The notes under the pieces are model-generated. The model had not been told where the DNA came from, did no database searches, and saw only the letters and a list, made by a program, of their open reading frames with translations. The position numbers and the translations under genes were made by a program. From Streptomyces adelaidensis (lineage in GTDB: Bacteria > Actinomycetota > Actinomycetes > Streptomycetales > Streptomycetaceae), in the NCBI RefSeq assembly GCF_016598475.1, contig NZ_JAEMUX010000038.1:1-64000 (forward strand): a stretch of DNA of 64,000 nucleotides. The letters run 5' to 3'. Every line of letters starts with the position of its first letter. Position 1 is the stretch's first letter. Below, piece by piece: positions 34,974-43,580 of this stretch.

Positions 34974-35075
34974 CTGACGGCCCCGGCACGCCGTCGCGCG
35001 CAGGGTGAACCGCCTGAATCCGAAGAGCCGCATCCGAAGACCCGCATACGAAGACCCACTTTCGAGGAGCCGCCT

Positions 35076-36404
35076 GTGGAATCGCGTGGGAAACGCCGCT
35101 ACGCCGTCGTCGGGCTCGGCCACCGCGCGCAGATGTACGTCGACGCGCTGCTCGGTGACTGGAGCGACACCGGAGAGATCGTCGCGCTGTGCGACACCAA
35201 CCGGACGCGGATGGACTTCTACAACCAGCGCATCGCCGCGACGGGCCGGGGGCCCGTGCCGTGCTTCGGCCCGGACGGCTTCACCGCGATGCTCAAGGGC
35301 GCCGACGCGGTGGTGGTGACCTCGGTGGACGCCACCCACGCCCCCTACGTGTGCGCCGCCCTGGACGCCGGCGTGGACGTCGTGGTGGAGAAGCCGCTCA
35401 CCACCGACGCGGAGGGCTGCGCGGCGATCGCGGCCGCGGCCGAGCGCGGCACCGCCGGGATCATCGTCACCTTCAACTACCGCTATTCGCCCCGGAACAC
35501 GGCGCTGCGGCGGCTCCTCGCCGACGGCGCCGTCGGCGAGGTGACCTCCGTGCACTTCGAGTGGATGCTGGACACCATCCACGGCGCGGACTACTTCCGA
35601 CGCTGGCACCGGGACCGGACGCGCTCCGGCGGGCTGCTGGTGCACAAGTCCACCCACCACTTCGACCTGGTGAACTGGTGGCTGGACGCCGGCCCCGAGC
35701 TGGTCTTCGCCCAGGCGGACCTGCTCTTCTACGGCGGTGAGAACGCCCGCCGACACGGCCTGGGCCCGCGGCCCGCACGCGGCACCGGCGCGCCCTCGGC
35801 CGGCACCGACCCCTTCCTGCTGGACATGTCCCGCGACGAACGGCTCGCGCGGCTCTACCTCGACGCCGAGCATGAGGACGGCTACCAGCGGGACCAGGAC
35901 GTGTTCGGCGACGGAGTGACCATCGACGACACGATGGCGGTGCTGGTCCGCTACGACAACCGCGCGATGCTGACCTACTCGCTGCACGCCCACGCACCCT
36001 TCGAGGGGTACCGCGTGGCGGTGAACGGCACCGAGGGCCGGGCCGAGCTGGAGGTCTGCGAACGTGCCTGGACGCCGCCACACGCCGCCGTCGACCCCTC
36101 GGCGCGCGGCAAGGAGCACGCCGAGGGAGCGTGGGAACGACTGACCCTGCAACGGCACTGGTCCCCGCGGGAGGAGATCGCCCTCCATGACGGAGGTGAC
36201 GGCGGGCAGGTGGGCGGCGGGCACGGCGGTGGGGACCGGCTGCTGCTCGACGACGTCTTCCGCGGCCCCATCCGGGACCCCCTGAGTCGGCAGGCGGGAT
36301 ACCGCGACGGCATCCGCAGCGTGCTCGTGGGCGTCGCGGCGAGCACCTCGGCCGACACCAACCGACCGGTGAGGCTGGTGGAGAACGGCACCCGCCTCGG
36401 ATGA
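35076..36404 (+). CDS. Gfo/Idh/MocA-family oxidoreductase
   Basis: A 442-residue NAD(P)-dependent sugar dehydrogenase from GTG 35076 (GAGGAGC five bases upstream). The N-terminal Rossmann motif is VVGLGHRAQMY, the DTNRTRMDF loop follows, and the family signature EKPLTTDAEGC holds the catalytic Lys. The substrate domain has HFEWMLDTIHGADYFRRWHRDRTRSGGLLVHKSTHHFDLVNWW, in which the H-hydrophobic-D pairing is that of sugar-binding Gfo/Idh members. It is downstream of the importer, so it probably acts on the imported sugar or its derivative. Two near-identical short repeats (CCGCATxCGAAGACCC) lie just before its RBS. Confidence 0.9.
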   Translation: MESRGKRRYAVVGLGHRAQMYVDALLGDWSDTGEIVALCDTNRTRMDFYNQRIAATGRGPVPCFGPDGFTAMLKGADAVVVTSVDATHAPYVCAALDAGVDVVVEKPLTTDAEGCAAIAAAAERGTAGIIVTFNYRYSPRNTALRRLLADGAVGEVTSVHFEWMLDTIHGADYFRRWHRDRTRSGGLLVHKSTHHFDLVNWWLDAGPELVFAQADLLFYGGENARRHGLGPRPARGTGAPSAGTDPFLLDMSRDERLARLYLDAEHEDGYQRDQDVFGDGVTIDDTMAVLVRYDNRAMLTYSLHAHAPFEGYRVAVNGTEGRAELEVCERAWTPPHAAVDPSARGKEHAEGAWERLTLQRHWSPREEIALHDGGDGGQVGGGHGGGDRLLLDDVFRGPIRDPLSRQAGYRDGIRSVLVGVAASTSADTNRPVRLVENGTRLG

Positions 36405-36450
36405 CCACCCGATGCGCCGGTGGACAGCCGAACGTCCAGCAGGCCCTGTC

Positions 36451-36473
36451 CATACGAGTACGTCACATACGAC
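36451..36473 (+). promoter_or_regulatory. candidate GntR auto-operator
   Basis: CATACGAGTACGTCACATACGAC has two CATACG half-sites 15 bp apart, as in the element at 31555-31574. It ends 33 bp before the gntR ATG, which suggests autoregulation and common control with the sugar-uptake operon. Confidence 0.65.
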
Positions 36474-36506
36474 CTACGGTAGACGAGACTTGAGAGCTGT
36501 TGCCGC

Positions 36507-37217
36507 ATGAATGCGCCCGTGCCCGGCACCGAACCGGCCGTCCCCATCCCCTCCAGGACCCAGTTCGTCCTCGAACACCTGACGCAGGCCATCCTCACCG
36601 GCCGGCTGCCGCCGGGACAGCCGCTCATCGAGATCGAGCTGGCCGGGCGGTTCGGGGTGTCCAAGACCCCTGTGCGCGAAGCACTCAAGACGCTGGCCGG
36701 ACGCGGACTGGTGGTGATGAACGAGTACCGGGGCGCGGCAGTGCGCGCCGTGGACGCGACCATGGCCCGCTCCGTCTACGACGTGCGGCTGATGCTCGAA
36801 CCGGAGGCGCTGCGCCGCGGCGTTCTCGCGCACTCGGGCTTCCACGGCGCCCAGGAGGCCCTGGACCGCGCCGACGCCGCCGAGGACCGAGCCGACCGCT
36901 CCCTGGCCAACCGGGATTTCCACCGCGCGCTCTACCGCCCATGCGGCAACCCGCTCCTGGTGCGCATACTCGACGATCTGCGCGACCAGGCGGCGCTGGT
37001 CTCGGTGGTGGCCTGGGAGTCCACCCCCAGCTGGGAGCGGGAGGCGGAGGAGCACCGGCGGATCCTCACCCGCGCTCTGGAGGGCGACGCGAGCGGCGCC
37101 GCACACCTGCTGTACGACCACATCGCGGAGTTCGTACGCCGGGCCTTCCCGCGGTCCGCGACGGGCGAGAGACGGGAGCCGGACATCGCAACCGGATCTG
37201 AGTCGGCCGATCGGTAG
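36507..37217 (+). CDS. GntR-family regulator, FadR (FCD) subfamily
   Basis: A 236-residue regulator. The N-terminal winged helix has ILTGRLPPGQPLIEIELAGRFGVSKTPVREALKTLAGRGLVV, with the PVREAL recognition helix typical of GntR proteins. The C-terminal all-helical FCD ligand domain has the metal-binding pattern D...H...H (NRDFHRALYRPCGNPLL; EREAEEHRRIL; HLLYDH). It is downstream of the sugar-uptake operon in the same orientation and has the same operator motif upstream as that operon, so it is the likely local repressor, responding to a sugar acid or related metabolite (inferred). Confidence 0.9.
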   Translation: MNAPVPGTEPAVPIPSRTQFVLEHLTQAILTGRLPPGQPLIEIELAGRFGVSKTPVREALKTLAGRGLVVMNEYRGAAVRAVDATMARSVYDVRLMLEPEALRRGVLAHSGFHGAQEALDRADAAEDRADRSLANRDFHRALYRPCGNPLLVRILDDLRDQAALVSVVAWESTPSWEREAEEHRRILTRALEGDASGAAHLLYDHIAEFVRRAFPRSATGERREPDIATGSESADR

Positions 37218-37298
37218 CGGGCCCGTTCGCAGAGGCCTCGCGCGAGCCGTCGTCGACGCGGACAGGGAAGAGCCTGCCGGGCGGCGAGTGGGTGCGGG

Positions 37299-37637
37299 TC
37301 AGGAGCTTGTGGTCGCGGGCCGGGAGGTCGCCGGTCGAAGGCGGACGCAGCAGTGGCCGGGGCCGGGCTCCAGGCATGCCTGGAGCCCGTCTTCTTCGAA
37401 CCCCAGCAGGACGCCGCGAAGCAGGTGGAGGTTCATGCCGCAGACCGTCTGGGTGTGCAGGCGGGCCAGCGCATGGAAGGGGCAGTTGCCCAGCACGATG
37501 GCGTCACCGTCGTGGCGGGGCTCGAACCCGTACCGCTCAAGCAGGTCGAACACACCTGTCGCGCCTGGGCTGTTCTCGCCCGCGAGCTGTTCGCCGAGAT
37601 CATTTACGGGACATCCCTTAGCAGGCACCTGCCGCAA
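37299..37637 (-). pseudogene. HTH transcriptional regulator, C-terminal remnant
   Basis: From about 37598 downward the minus strand encodes the C-terminal effector domain of an ArsR/DeoR-like actinobacterial regulator: FDLLERYGFEP, DAIVLGNCPFHALARLHTQTVCGMNLHLL, and LEPGPGHCCVRL, with conserved cysteines that may bind a metal. The N-terminal HTH (~100 residues) is absent; upstream of residue 14 the sequence is unrelated. The 112-codon frame still has an ATG at 37637, without RBS. Confidence 0.65.
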
Positions 37638-37743
37638 CCGTCATAGGGGCGCTCGATCATGTTCAGGTCCGTACCGCGCAGGCTTCTCCGTTTCGAGCAC
37701 GCAGAGTACGGAGATTTCGCGGCCACCCCCAGGACGATCTTGC

Positions 37744-38166
37744 TCAGCCCAGGAAGCTCAGTCGAACCTCACGGTCGACATTAGAGATATTGGTGTCCAC
37801 CAGGCAGACCGACTGCCAGGTCCCCAGCTCCAGCCGCCCGTCGATGACCGGCAGGGTGGCGTGGGGCGGGACGAGGGCGGGGAGGACGTGGTCGCGGCCG
37901 TGGCCGGAGGGGCCGTGGCGGTGCTGCCAGCGGTCGTCGGCCGGGAGGAGGGTGCGCAGGGCGGCGAGGAGGTCGTCGTCGCTGCCGGCGCCGGTCTCGA
38001 TGATCGCGACTCCGGCTGTGGCGTGCGGGACGAAGACGTTGAGGAGACCGTCCCGGCCGGCGGCGGCCTCGCGGAGGAACGCCTCGCAGTCTTGGGTGAG
38101 GTCGACGACCCGCTCGCGGGAGCCGGAGGCGACGTTCAGGACTCGGGTGGTGAAGGCATCGGACAT
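37744..38166 (-). CDS. YjbQ/UPF0047 family protein
   Basis: A 140-residue protein of the YjbQ family from ATG 38166. Conserved blocks: GLLNVFVPHATAGVAIIETG, HGPSGHGRDHVLPALVPPHATLPVIDGRLELGTWQSVCLVD, in which the His residues may bind metal. The family has been linked to thiamine-phosphate synthase activity in vitro in E. coli, but the physiological role is open. Length and motifs are complete, so this gene is intact between two decayed ones. Confidence 0.85.
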   Translation of the reverse strand: MSDAFTTRVLNVASGSRERVVDLTQDCEAFLREAAAGRDGLLNVFVPHATAGVAIIETGAGSDDDLLAALRTLLPADDRWQHRHGPSGHGRDHVLPALVPPHATLPVIDGRLELGTWQSVCLVDTNISNVDREVRLSFLG

Positions 38167-38302
38167 GGTTCCATCGTCGCGCACCACGAGTCCGCCGTGC
38201 GGGAGCGACCGCCCGCACTACCAGCGGCCCACTCGGTGATACGCGGCGTCCACTGCGCGAGACACCTTGACCGTGCGCGGATCAGCTGGCTAACTTCGCC
38301 GC

Positions 38303-38386
38303 ATGTTGCGTTCAGTCCTGCTCACTTCGCGCGGTCATATCGACCTGCTGCGGGTGGCCTCCGCCGCGTGTTGTCGCGGCTGCTGA
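38303..38386 (+). CDS. Cys-rich leader peptide of a sulfur operon
   Basis: A 27-codon ORF with the actinobacterial 'putative leader peptide' pattern: MLRSVLLTSRGHIDLLRVASA then ACCRGC-stop. The conserved SRGHIDLLRVASA core and the terminal cysteine codons are known upstream of cysteine, sulfate and alkanesulfonate genes, where ribosome stalling at the Cys codons under low cysteine relieves attenuation (cysteine-responsive attenuation described in mycobacteria). Here it is 230 bp upstream of the broken ssuC, which supports the ssu assignment of the remnants. The ORF itself is intact. Confidence 0.8.
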   Translation: MLRSVLLTSRGHIDLLRVASAACCRGC

Positions 38387-38616
38387 CGCCCTTTCACTCT
38401 TCTTCGGCCCACTGCGCGCCGCCCCACCCGCACGTCTGAGCCCTGTCCTCAGTCCCGGTCTCCACTCCTCTCCGGTTCTCGCTCACCGTCCGCACCTGTG
38501 AGCCTGCTTCCCTGAACCGGCTTCGCCGAGCGATCCGTTGACCGGCGTGCGACGCGGTGGTGCCGTACGGCCGCCCCCCTTCACCTCACCAGCGCTCTTC
38601 TCCCCATGGAGCTCTC

Positions 38617-38903
38617 ATGAGCATCAGCCATGCCCCGCCCGGCTCCTCCGAAGCTGATATTCCGGGTACACCCAAGGGCGGAAACGGTTCTCCCGAATCT
38701 CCCGAACGCGAAGGCGAACCCCAACACGACCCCCGACCCGACCCTCAACCCGAACCCCACCGCGAACCCGAGCAAGCACCCGCCGCCGATCTCGATCTCG
38801 AACCCATCGTCCCCACTTCCTCCCGCCGCACCCGCCTCCCCCGCTGGCTGCGGCGCACCTCCGGCCCCGTCCTCCTGCTCGTGCTGTGGCAGATCCTGAG
38901 CGC
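38617..38903 (+). pseudogene. ssuC-like ABC permease, N-terminal fragment
   Basis: From ATG 38617 the protein has a long charged, repetitive linker (EPQHDPRPDPQPEPHREPE) and then RLPRWLRRTSGPVLLLVLWQILSA, the first membrane helix of SsuC-type sulfonate permeases. At about 38903 the coding sequence stops matching and passes out of frame into the ATPase remnant. All other membrane helices are missing. Confidence 0.65.
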
Positions 38904-38905
38904 GC

Positions 38906-39139
38906 CTGGTGGGGGAGTTGTGGCAGCGGCGCGGCTGCGCCGTGCTGCTCGTCACGCACGACGTCGAGGAGGCCGTGCTGCTCGCCGACCGCGTCCTGGT
39001 GATGGACGAGGGCGTCATCGCCTACGAGACACGAGTCGACCTGGACCGCCCCCGGGACATCACCGACCCCCGCTTCGCCGAACTGCGCGGCCGACTCCTC
39101 GCACGACTGGGCGTCGACACCACGGCCGAAGCCGCCTGA
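38906..39139 (+). pseudogene. ssuB-like ABC ATPase, C-terminal fragment
   Basis: LVGELWQRRGCAVLLVTHDVEEAVLLADRVLVMDEG...RDITDPRFAELRGRLLARLGV-stop: the H-loop region (VTHDVEEA) and C-terminus of the SsuB ATPase. The Walker A, signature and Walker B motifs are missing. The frame differs from that of the upstream permease fragment. The stop codon (39137-39139) is native-looking. Confidence 0.7.
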
Positions 39140-39140
39140 C

Positions 39141-39695
39141 CAGCAGGCCGGGCTGTCGCTCGGTGATGTCGAGGTCAAGTACCTCCAGCCGGCCGACGCG
39201 CTGGCCGCGTTCACGTCCGGCAAGGTCGACGCGTGGGCGGAGTGGGACCCGTACACCTCGCAGGTGCTCAAGGCCGGGCAGGGGCGGGTGCTGACCACCG
39301 GGGACGGGGTCACCAACGGGCTCACCTTCCAGGTGGCGGCGCCGACCGCGCTCGAGGACGCGAAGAAGTCGGCGGCCGTCAAGGACTACCTGGAGCGGCT
39401 GCGGCGGGCCTACACGTGGGTGTACTCGCACGAGGACGAGTGGGCGAAGGTCTGGGCGAAGGAGACCGGGCTGCCCGAGGATGTGGCGCTGGCCGCGGTG
39501 AAGCGTACGTACACCACCCGGATCCCGGTCGCCGTGGACGAGCCGATCATCGCCTCCGAGCAGGAGATCGCCGACACCTTCACCGAGCTGAAGCTCATCC
39601 CGGACAAGGTCGACTTCGGCGACTTCACCGACTCCCGGTTCAACTGCGACCTCCCGCCCTCGACCACCGCACCCTGCCTCTCGGAAGGGTCCTGA
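39141..39695 (+). pseudogene. ssuA-like sulfonate-binding protein, C-terminal fragment
   Basis: Starting directly after the ssuB stop, the plus strand encodes QAGLSLGDVEVKYLQPADALAAFTSGKVDAWAEWDPYTSQ and then the C-terminal lobe of an alkanesulfonate/aliphatic sulfonate SBP (NMT1/SsuA fold) through LPPSTTAPCLSEGS and stop. The signal peptide, lipobox and the first lobe (about 170 residues) are missing. The remainder is intact for 184 codons. Confidence 0.75.
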
Positions 39696-39696
39696 C

Positions 39697-40000
39697 ATGA
39701 CTGTCCGTCTCCACTGGTTCCTGCCGACGGGCGGCGACGTCCGTACGCTCGTCGACCGGCACGCGTACGCGCCCGACAACGTGCGCGGCGGCCGGTCGCC
39801 GCCCGGTGTGCGGCCGCCGGAACCTGATCGAGGAGTACCACGCGCGCGGCGTCGGGCACTTCGCGCTCTCCGGCTATCCGCATCTGGCGGAGGCGTACTG
39901 GTTCGGGGAGGGCGTGATCCCGGAGCTGGCGGCGCGCGGCCTGCCGGCGGGCGCGGCCCGCGCGACCGGGGCGCCGCTCCTCGTGGCGAGTGGGCGATGA
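39697..40000 (+). pseudogene. ssuD-like flavin monooxygenase with large internal deletion
   Basis: ATG 39697 begins MTVRLHWFLPTGGD, the N-terminus of LLM-class FMN-dependent alkanesulfonate monooxygenases. After about 30 residues the sequence jumps, with a frame change near 39800-39822, to NLIEEYHARGVGHFALSGYPHLAEAYWFGEGVIPELAARG, the normal C-terminus. Around 300 internal residues with the barrel core are missing. The start is coupled to the ssuA stop, as expected for an original ssuABCD-type operon. Confidence 0.7.
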
Positions 40001-40057
40001 CGATCGCCGGCCCGGGCTCTCGGGAAGATCCAGGACCCGCCTTCCGTTAGTAGAAAC

Positions 40058-41137
40058 GTGAACAACACGCGCGAGGTCGAGGTACTCGTCATAGGCGCTG
40101 GTCAGGCCGGCCTGTCCAGCGCCTATCACCTGCGGCGCGCCGGTTTCGAACCGGGGCGTGACTTCGTGGTGCTGGACCACTCCCCCGGGCCGGGCGGCGC
40201 CTGGCAGTTCCGCTGGCCGTCGCTGACGTACGGCAAGGTGCACGGGATGCACGCGCTCCCGGGTATGGAGCTGACGGGCGCCGATCCTGCGCGGCCGTCC
40301 TCCGAGGTCGTCAGGGATTACTTCGAGGCCTACGAAAGCACCTTCGACCTGCGAGTACGGCGTCCGGTCGAGGTCCTCGCGGTGCGTGCGGGCGAGGGCG
40401 GACGGCTGCTCGTGGAGACCTCGGACGGTATGTGGTCGACGCGGGCACTGATCAACGCGACGGGCACCTGGGACCGGCCGTTCTGGCCGCGCTACCCCGG
40501 TCAGGAGACGTTCCGGGGGCGGCAGTTGCACACCGCCCAGTACGCCGGGCCGGAGGAGTTCGCGGGGCTGCGGGTGGTCGTGGTGGGCGGGGGCGCGTCC
40601 GGCACGCAGCATCTGCTGGAGATCGCCCCGTACGCGGCCGCGACCACGTGGGTGACGAGGCGTCCGCCCGTCTTCCGCGAGGGGCCGTTCGACCAGGAGG
40701 TGGGACGGGAAGCCGTCGCCCTCGTGGAGGAGCGGGTCCGGCAGGGGCTGCCGCCGAAGAGCGTGGTGTCGGTGACCGGGCTGCCGCTCAACGACGCCAT
40801 CCGGCAGGGCATTGCGGACGGCGTCCTGGACCGGCTGCCGATGTTCGACCGGATCACACCCGACGGGGTGGAGTGGGCCGACGGCCGCCACGTGGACGCC
40901 GACGTCGTCCTCTGGGCGAACGGCTTCCGCGCCGCCATCGACCATCTGGCCCCGCTGCGGCTGCGCGAACCCGGCGGCGGCATCCGCGTCGACGGCACCC
41001 GCGCGGTCACTGATCCGCGCATCCACCTGGTCGGCTACGGCCCGTCGGCAAGCACCATCGGCGCCAATCGCGCCGGACGCTCGGCGGTGCGGGACATCAG
41101 GCGGTTGTTGGCGGACGAACCGGTCGCCGCCGCCTAA
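40058..41137 (+). CDS. CzcO-like NAD(P)-binding flavoprotein monooxygenase
   Basis: A 359-residue flavoprotein from GTG 40058. Motifs: VLVIGAGQAGLSSAYHL (FAD), DHSPGPGGAWQFRW, INATGTWDRPFWP, FRGRQLHTAQY, VVVVGGGASGTQHLLE (NADPH) and VVLWANGFRAAIDHL. It is full length and begins 57 bp after the broken ssuD, same strand, and may have belonged to the sulfur operon. FMO-like enzymes of this group oxygenate S or N compounds, but the substrate is unknown. The IS110 element lies directly after its stop. Confidence 0.85.
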   Translation: MNNTREVEVLVIGAGQAGLSSAYHLRRAGFEPGRDFVVLDHSPGPGGAWQFRWPSLTYGKVHGMHALPGMELTGADPARPSSEVVRDYFEAYESTFDLRVRRPVEVLAVRAGEGGRLLVETSDGMWSTRALINATGTWDRPFWPRYPGQETFRGRQLHTAQYAGPEEFAGLRVVVVGGGASGTQHLLEIAPYAAATTWVTRRPPVFREGPFDQEVGREAVALVEERVRQGLPPKSVVSVTGLPLNDAIRQGIADGVLDRLPMFDRITPDGVEWADGRHVDADVVLWANGFRAAIDHLAPLRLREPGGGIRVDGTRAVTDPRIHLVGYGPSASTIGANRAGRSAVRDIRRLLADEPVAAA

Positions 41138-42652
41138 TGGGAGCTGTCGGGTCGTAGAGACTCGTGCCGTAGCCGCCAGTAGGTGAGCACTTTCGCCGCC
41201 GGAAGCATCCGACTTCTGAGGTCAGACCGTGCCCCTGCTGGTCGGCCGGGAGGCCAGACCGTTGATGGGGTGGCGTGCCCGCCGGGCAGTGGGGCGTGAG
41301 CACTGGATCCATTAGGCCGCGTGCCGTGCCTTCCGCAGGCTGCAAGGAGCGAAGTACCTGACCAGGAGGACGAGTTGTTGCTGATCGGTGATGACTGGGC
41401 CGAAGACCACCATGACGTCGAGGTCCAGGACGAGGCGGGCCGGAAACTGGCCGCGGCGAGGCTGCCCGAGGGCGTGGAGGGGATCGCGAAGCTGCACGAG
41501 CTCGTCGCGAAGCACGGCGGCGAGGAGCTGGATCCGGCCGGGGTGGTGGTCGGGATCGAGACCGACCGCGGCTCATGGGTGCAGGCTTTGATCGCCTCCG
41601 GCTACCAGGTCTACGCCATCAACCCGCGGCAGGTCGCCCGGTTCAAGGAACGCTATGCCTCCTCCGGCGCCAAGAGCGACAAGGGCGACGCGCACGCGCT
41701 GGCCGACATGGTCCGCATCGACCGGCCCCAGCTGCGGCCCGTGGCCGGGGACAGTGAGCAGGCGCAGGCCGTCAAGGTCGTCGCCCGCGCCCACCAGACC
41801 TTGATCTGGGAACGCACCCGCACCTTCCAGCGGCTGCGCAGCACCCTGCGCGAGTACTTCCCCGCCGCCCTGAACGCCTACGCGGATCTCACGCTGACCA
41901 GCACGGACGCGCTGGAACTGCTGATCAAGGCGCCCACCCCGCAGTCCGGGGCGAAGCTGACCCGCACCCAGATCACCGCCGTCCTGACCCGCGCCTGCCG
42001 GCACAACCGGGACGCCAAAGCAGCCACGATCCAGACCGCGCTGCGCGAGACGCAGCTCGGCCTGCCCGAACCGGTCACCGCCGCCTACGCGGCCACCACC
42101 ACCGCCCACGCCCGGCTGCTGATCGCGCTGAACGAGCAGATAGCCGAGCTGGAAGGACAGGTGAAGACCCATTTTCTGAAGCACCCGGACGCTGAGATCT
42201 ACCTCTCGATGCCCGGCATCGCGCACGTCACCGGCGCCCGGGTGCTCGCCGAGTTCGGAGACGACCCCACCCGCTACACCAGCGCGAAGGCCCGCAAGAA
42301 CTACGCCGGCACCAGTCCCATCACGCGGGCCTCCGGCAAGAGCCACACCGTCCAGGCCCGCTACGTCCGCAACAACCGGCTTGCCGACGCGCTGCAGACC
42401 CAGGCGTTCTCCGCCCTGCGCGCCTCGCCCGGCGCCCGCCGTTACTACGACAAACAACGCGCCCGCGAGGCCGGCTACAACCCGGCCCTCCGCCAGGTCG
42501 GCAACCGCCTCGTCGGCATCATTCACGGCTGCCTCAAGACCCGCACCCTCTACGACGAAGCGACCGCCTGGTCGCACCACGCCCACACCCCTGCTCCTTG
42601 ACCTCAAACGACATGGGGTGTCTGACCTCTCGTACGCGAACGTGCTGCTACC
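41138..42652 (+). mobile_element. IS110-family insertion sequence (approximate limits)
   Basis: The interval between the intact flavoprotein and mltG consists of one IS110-family transposase gene with about 235 bp of non-coding sequence upstream and 50 bp downstream. No terminal inverted repeats or target duplications were seen, as is normal in IS110. The precise ends cannot be set from one copy. In this family the long non-coding end encodes the bridge RNA that pairs with target and donor; 41138-41374 is the expected location. Confidence 0.75.
41375..42601 (+). CDS. IS110-family transposase (DEDD/serine recombinase)
   Basis: A 408-residue transposase from TTG 41375 (AGGAGGA four bases upstream). 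The N-terminal RuvC-like DEDD domain has LIGDDWAEDHHDVEV (D), VVGIETDRGSW (E) and GAKSDKGDAHALADMVR (D, D). The C-terminal Tnp20 domain has MPGIAHVTGARVLAEFGD, YAGTSPITRASGKSHTV with the candidate catalytic Ser, and ALRQVGNRLVGIIHGCL. All motifs are present and the frame is intact, so the element is probably active or recently active. Confidence 0.92.
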   Translation: MLLIGDDWAEDHHDVEVQDEAGRKLAAARLPEGVEGIAKLHELVAKHGGEELDPAGVVVGIETDRGSWVQALIASGYQVYAINPRQVARFKERYASSGAKSDKGDAHALADMVRIDRPQLRPVAGDSEQAQAVKVVARAHQTLIWERTRTFQRLRSTLREYFPAALNAYADLTLTSTDALELLIKAPTPQSGAKLTRTQITAVLTRACRHNRDAKAATIQTALRETQLGLPEPVTAAYAATTTAHARLLIALNEQIAELEGQVKTHFLKHPDAEIYLSMPGIAHVTGARVLAEFGDDPTRYTSAKARKNYAGTSPITRASGKSHTVQARYVRNNRLADALQTQAFSALRASPGARRYYDKQRAREAGYNPALRQVGNRLVGIIHGCLKTRTLYDEATAWSHHAHTPAP

Positions 42653-43537
42653 TCAGCCGACAGCGGCCCGCGAAGGTGACGCGCTGCTCGCGCTCGCCGC
42701 CGCCGACGGCTTCTTCCGGTTCTGGTTGAACTCCGCGACATTGCGCAGATGCTCCTCGTAGCTCGCCGTGAAGCGGGTGTCGCCCGGCTTGACCGTGACG
42801 AAGTACAGCCAGTCGCCCGGCGCCGGATTGACCGCGGCGCGCATCGCCTCCTCGCCCGGATTGGCGATCGGTGTGGGCGGCAGCCCCATGCGCTGGTACG
42901 AGTTGTAGGGGCTGTTGATCTTCGTGTCGTCGGCGGTGGTGTCCAGCGTGGAGCGGTTCAGCGCGTAGTTGATGGTGGAGTCCATCTGCAGCGGCATGCC
43001 GCGTTCCAGCCGGTTGAAGACGACCCGGGCGACCCTGCCCATGTCCGCCTTGGTGGCCGCCTCGGCCTGGATGATGCTCGCGATGGTGACCGCCTGGTAG
43101 ACGTTCATCGCGTTGCGCTGGGCCCCCGCCGTGACCTGACCGCCGTTGAACTTCTTGTGCGCCGTCTCGACCATGAACGTCAGCAGGGACTCCGGGGTCG
43201 CCTTCTCCGCCAAGGGGTACGTCGCTGGGAAGAGGTACCCCTCCGGGTTGCCCTCGGCATCGGCCGGGAGGATCAGCTTGGCCTTGACCAGGGACTTCTT
43301 GGTGGATCCGGCGGGCAGGTCGAGGGCTTTGTCGACGGCTTCGTAGACCTGGGCAGAGCGCCAGCCCTCCGGGATCACCAGTGACGTGGGGCGCTCGGCC
43401 GCGCCGTCACCGCTCTCCACGCTCAGCAGCGGCACCGCCACGGCGGTGGCCGCCACGACGGCCCCGGCCGCGATGAGGGCGGCCCGGCCCCGGCGCGTCA
43501 GTCGAATCGTGCTCCGTGGCGGAGTGTTCATCTGCAT
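42653..43537 (-). CDS. mltG: endolytic transglycosylase MltG-like protein
   Basis: A 294-residue protein with a basic N-terminus and one membrane helix (AALIAAGAVVAATAVAVPLL), then a LysM-like small domain and the YceG/MltG core: SIIQAEAATKADMGRVARVVFNRLERGMPLQMDSTINYAL with the catalytic Glu in IIQAE, and NSPYNSYQRMGLPPTPIANPG. It is shorter than the large cell-division MltG (which is usually 400-600 residues in Streptomyces) and may be a second paralog. The function is to cleave nascent glycan strands of peptidoglycan at the membrane. The 3' end abuts the IS110 element but the gene looks complete. Confidence 0.85.
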   Translation of the reverse strand: MQMNTPPRSTIRLTRRGRAALIAAGAVVAATAVAVPLLSVESGDGAAERPTSLVIPEGWRSAQVYEAVDKALDLPAGSTKKSLVKAKLILPADAEGNPEGYLFPATYPLAEKATPESLLTFMVETAHKKFNGGQVTAGAQRNAMNVYQAVTIASIIQAEAATKADMGRVARVVFNRLERGMPLQMDSTINYALNRSTLDTTADDTKINSPYNSYQRMGLPPTPIANPGEEAMRAAVNPAPGDWLYFVTVKPGDTRFTASYEEHLRNVAEFNQNRKKPSAAASASSASPSRAAVG

Positions 43538-43580
43538 GCGGGCACGGTAACCCGCATATCACCTCAAACCCGGCATATCT

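Noticed and set aside
36420..36506. possible tRNA or riboswitch before gntR
   Set aside because: The repeats there match the upstream operator of the sugar operon; no cloverleaf or known riboswitch core was visible.
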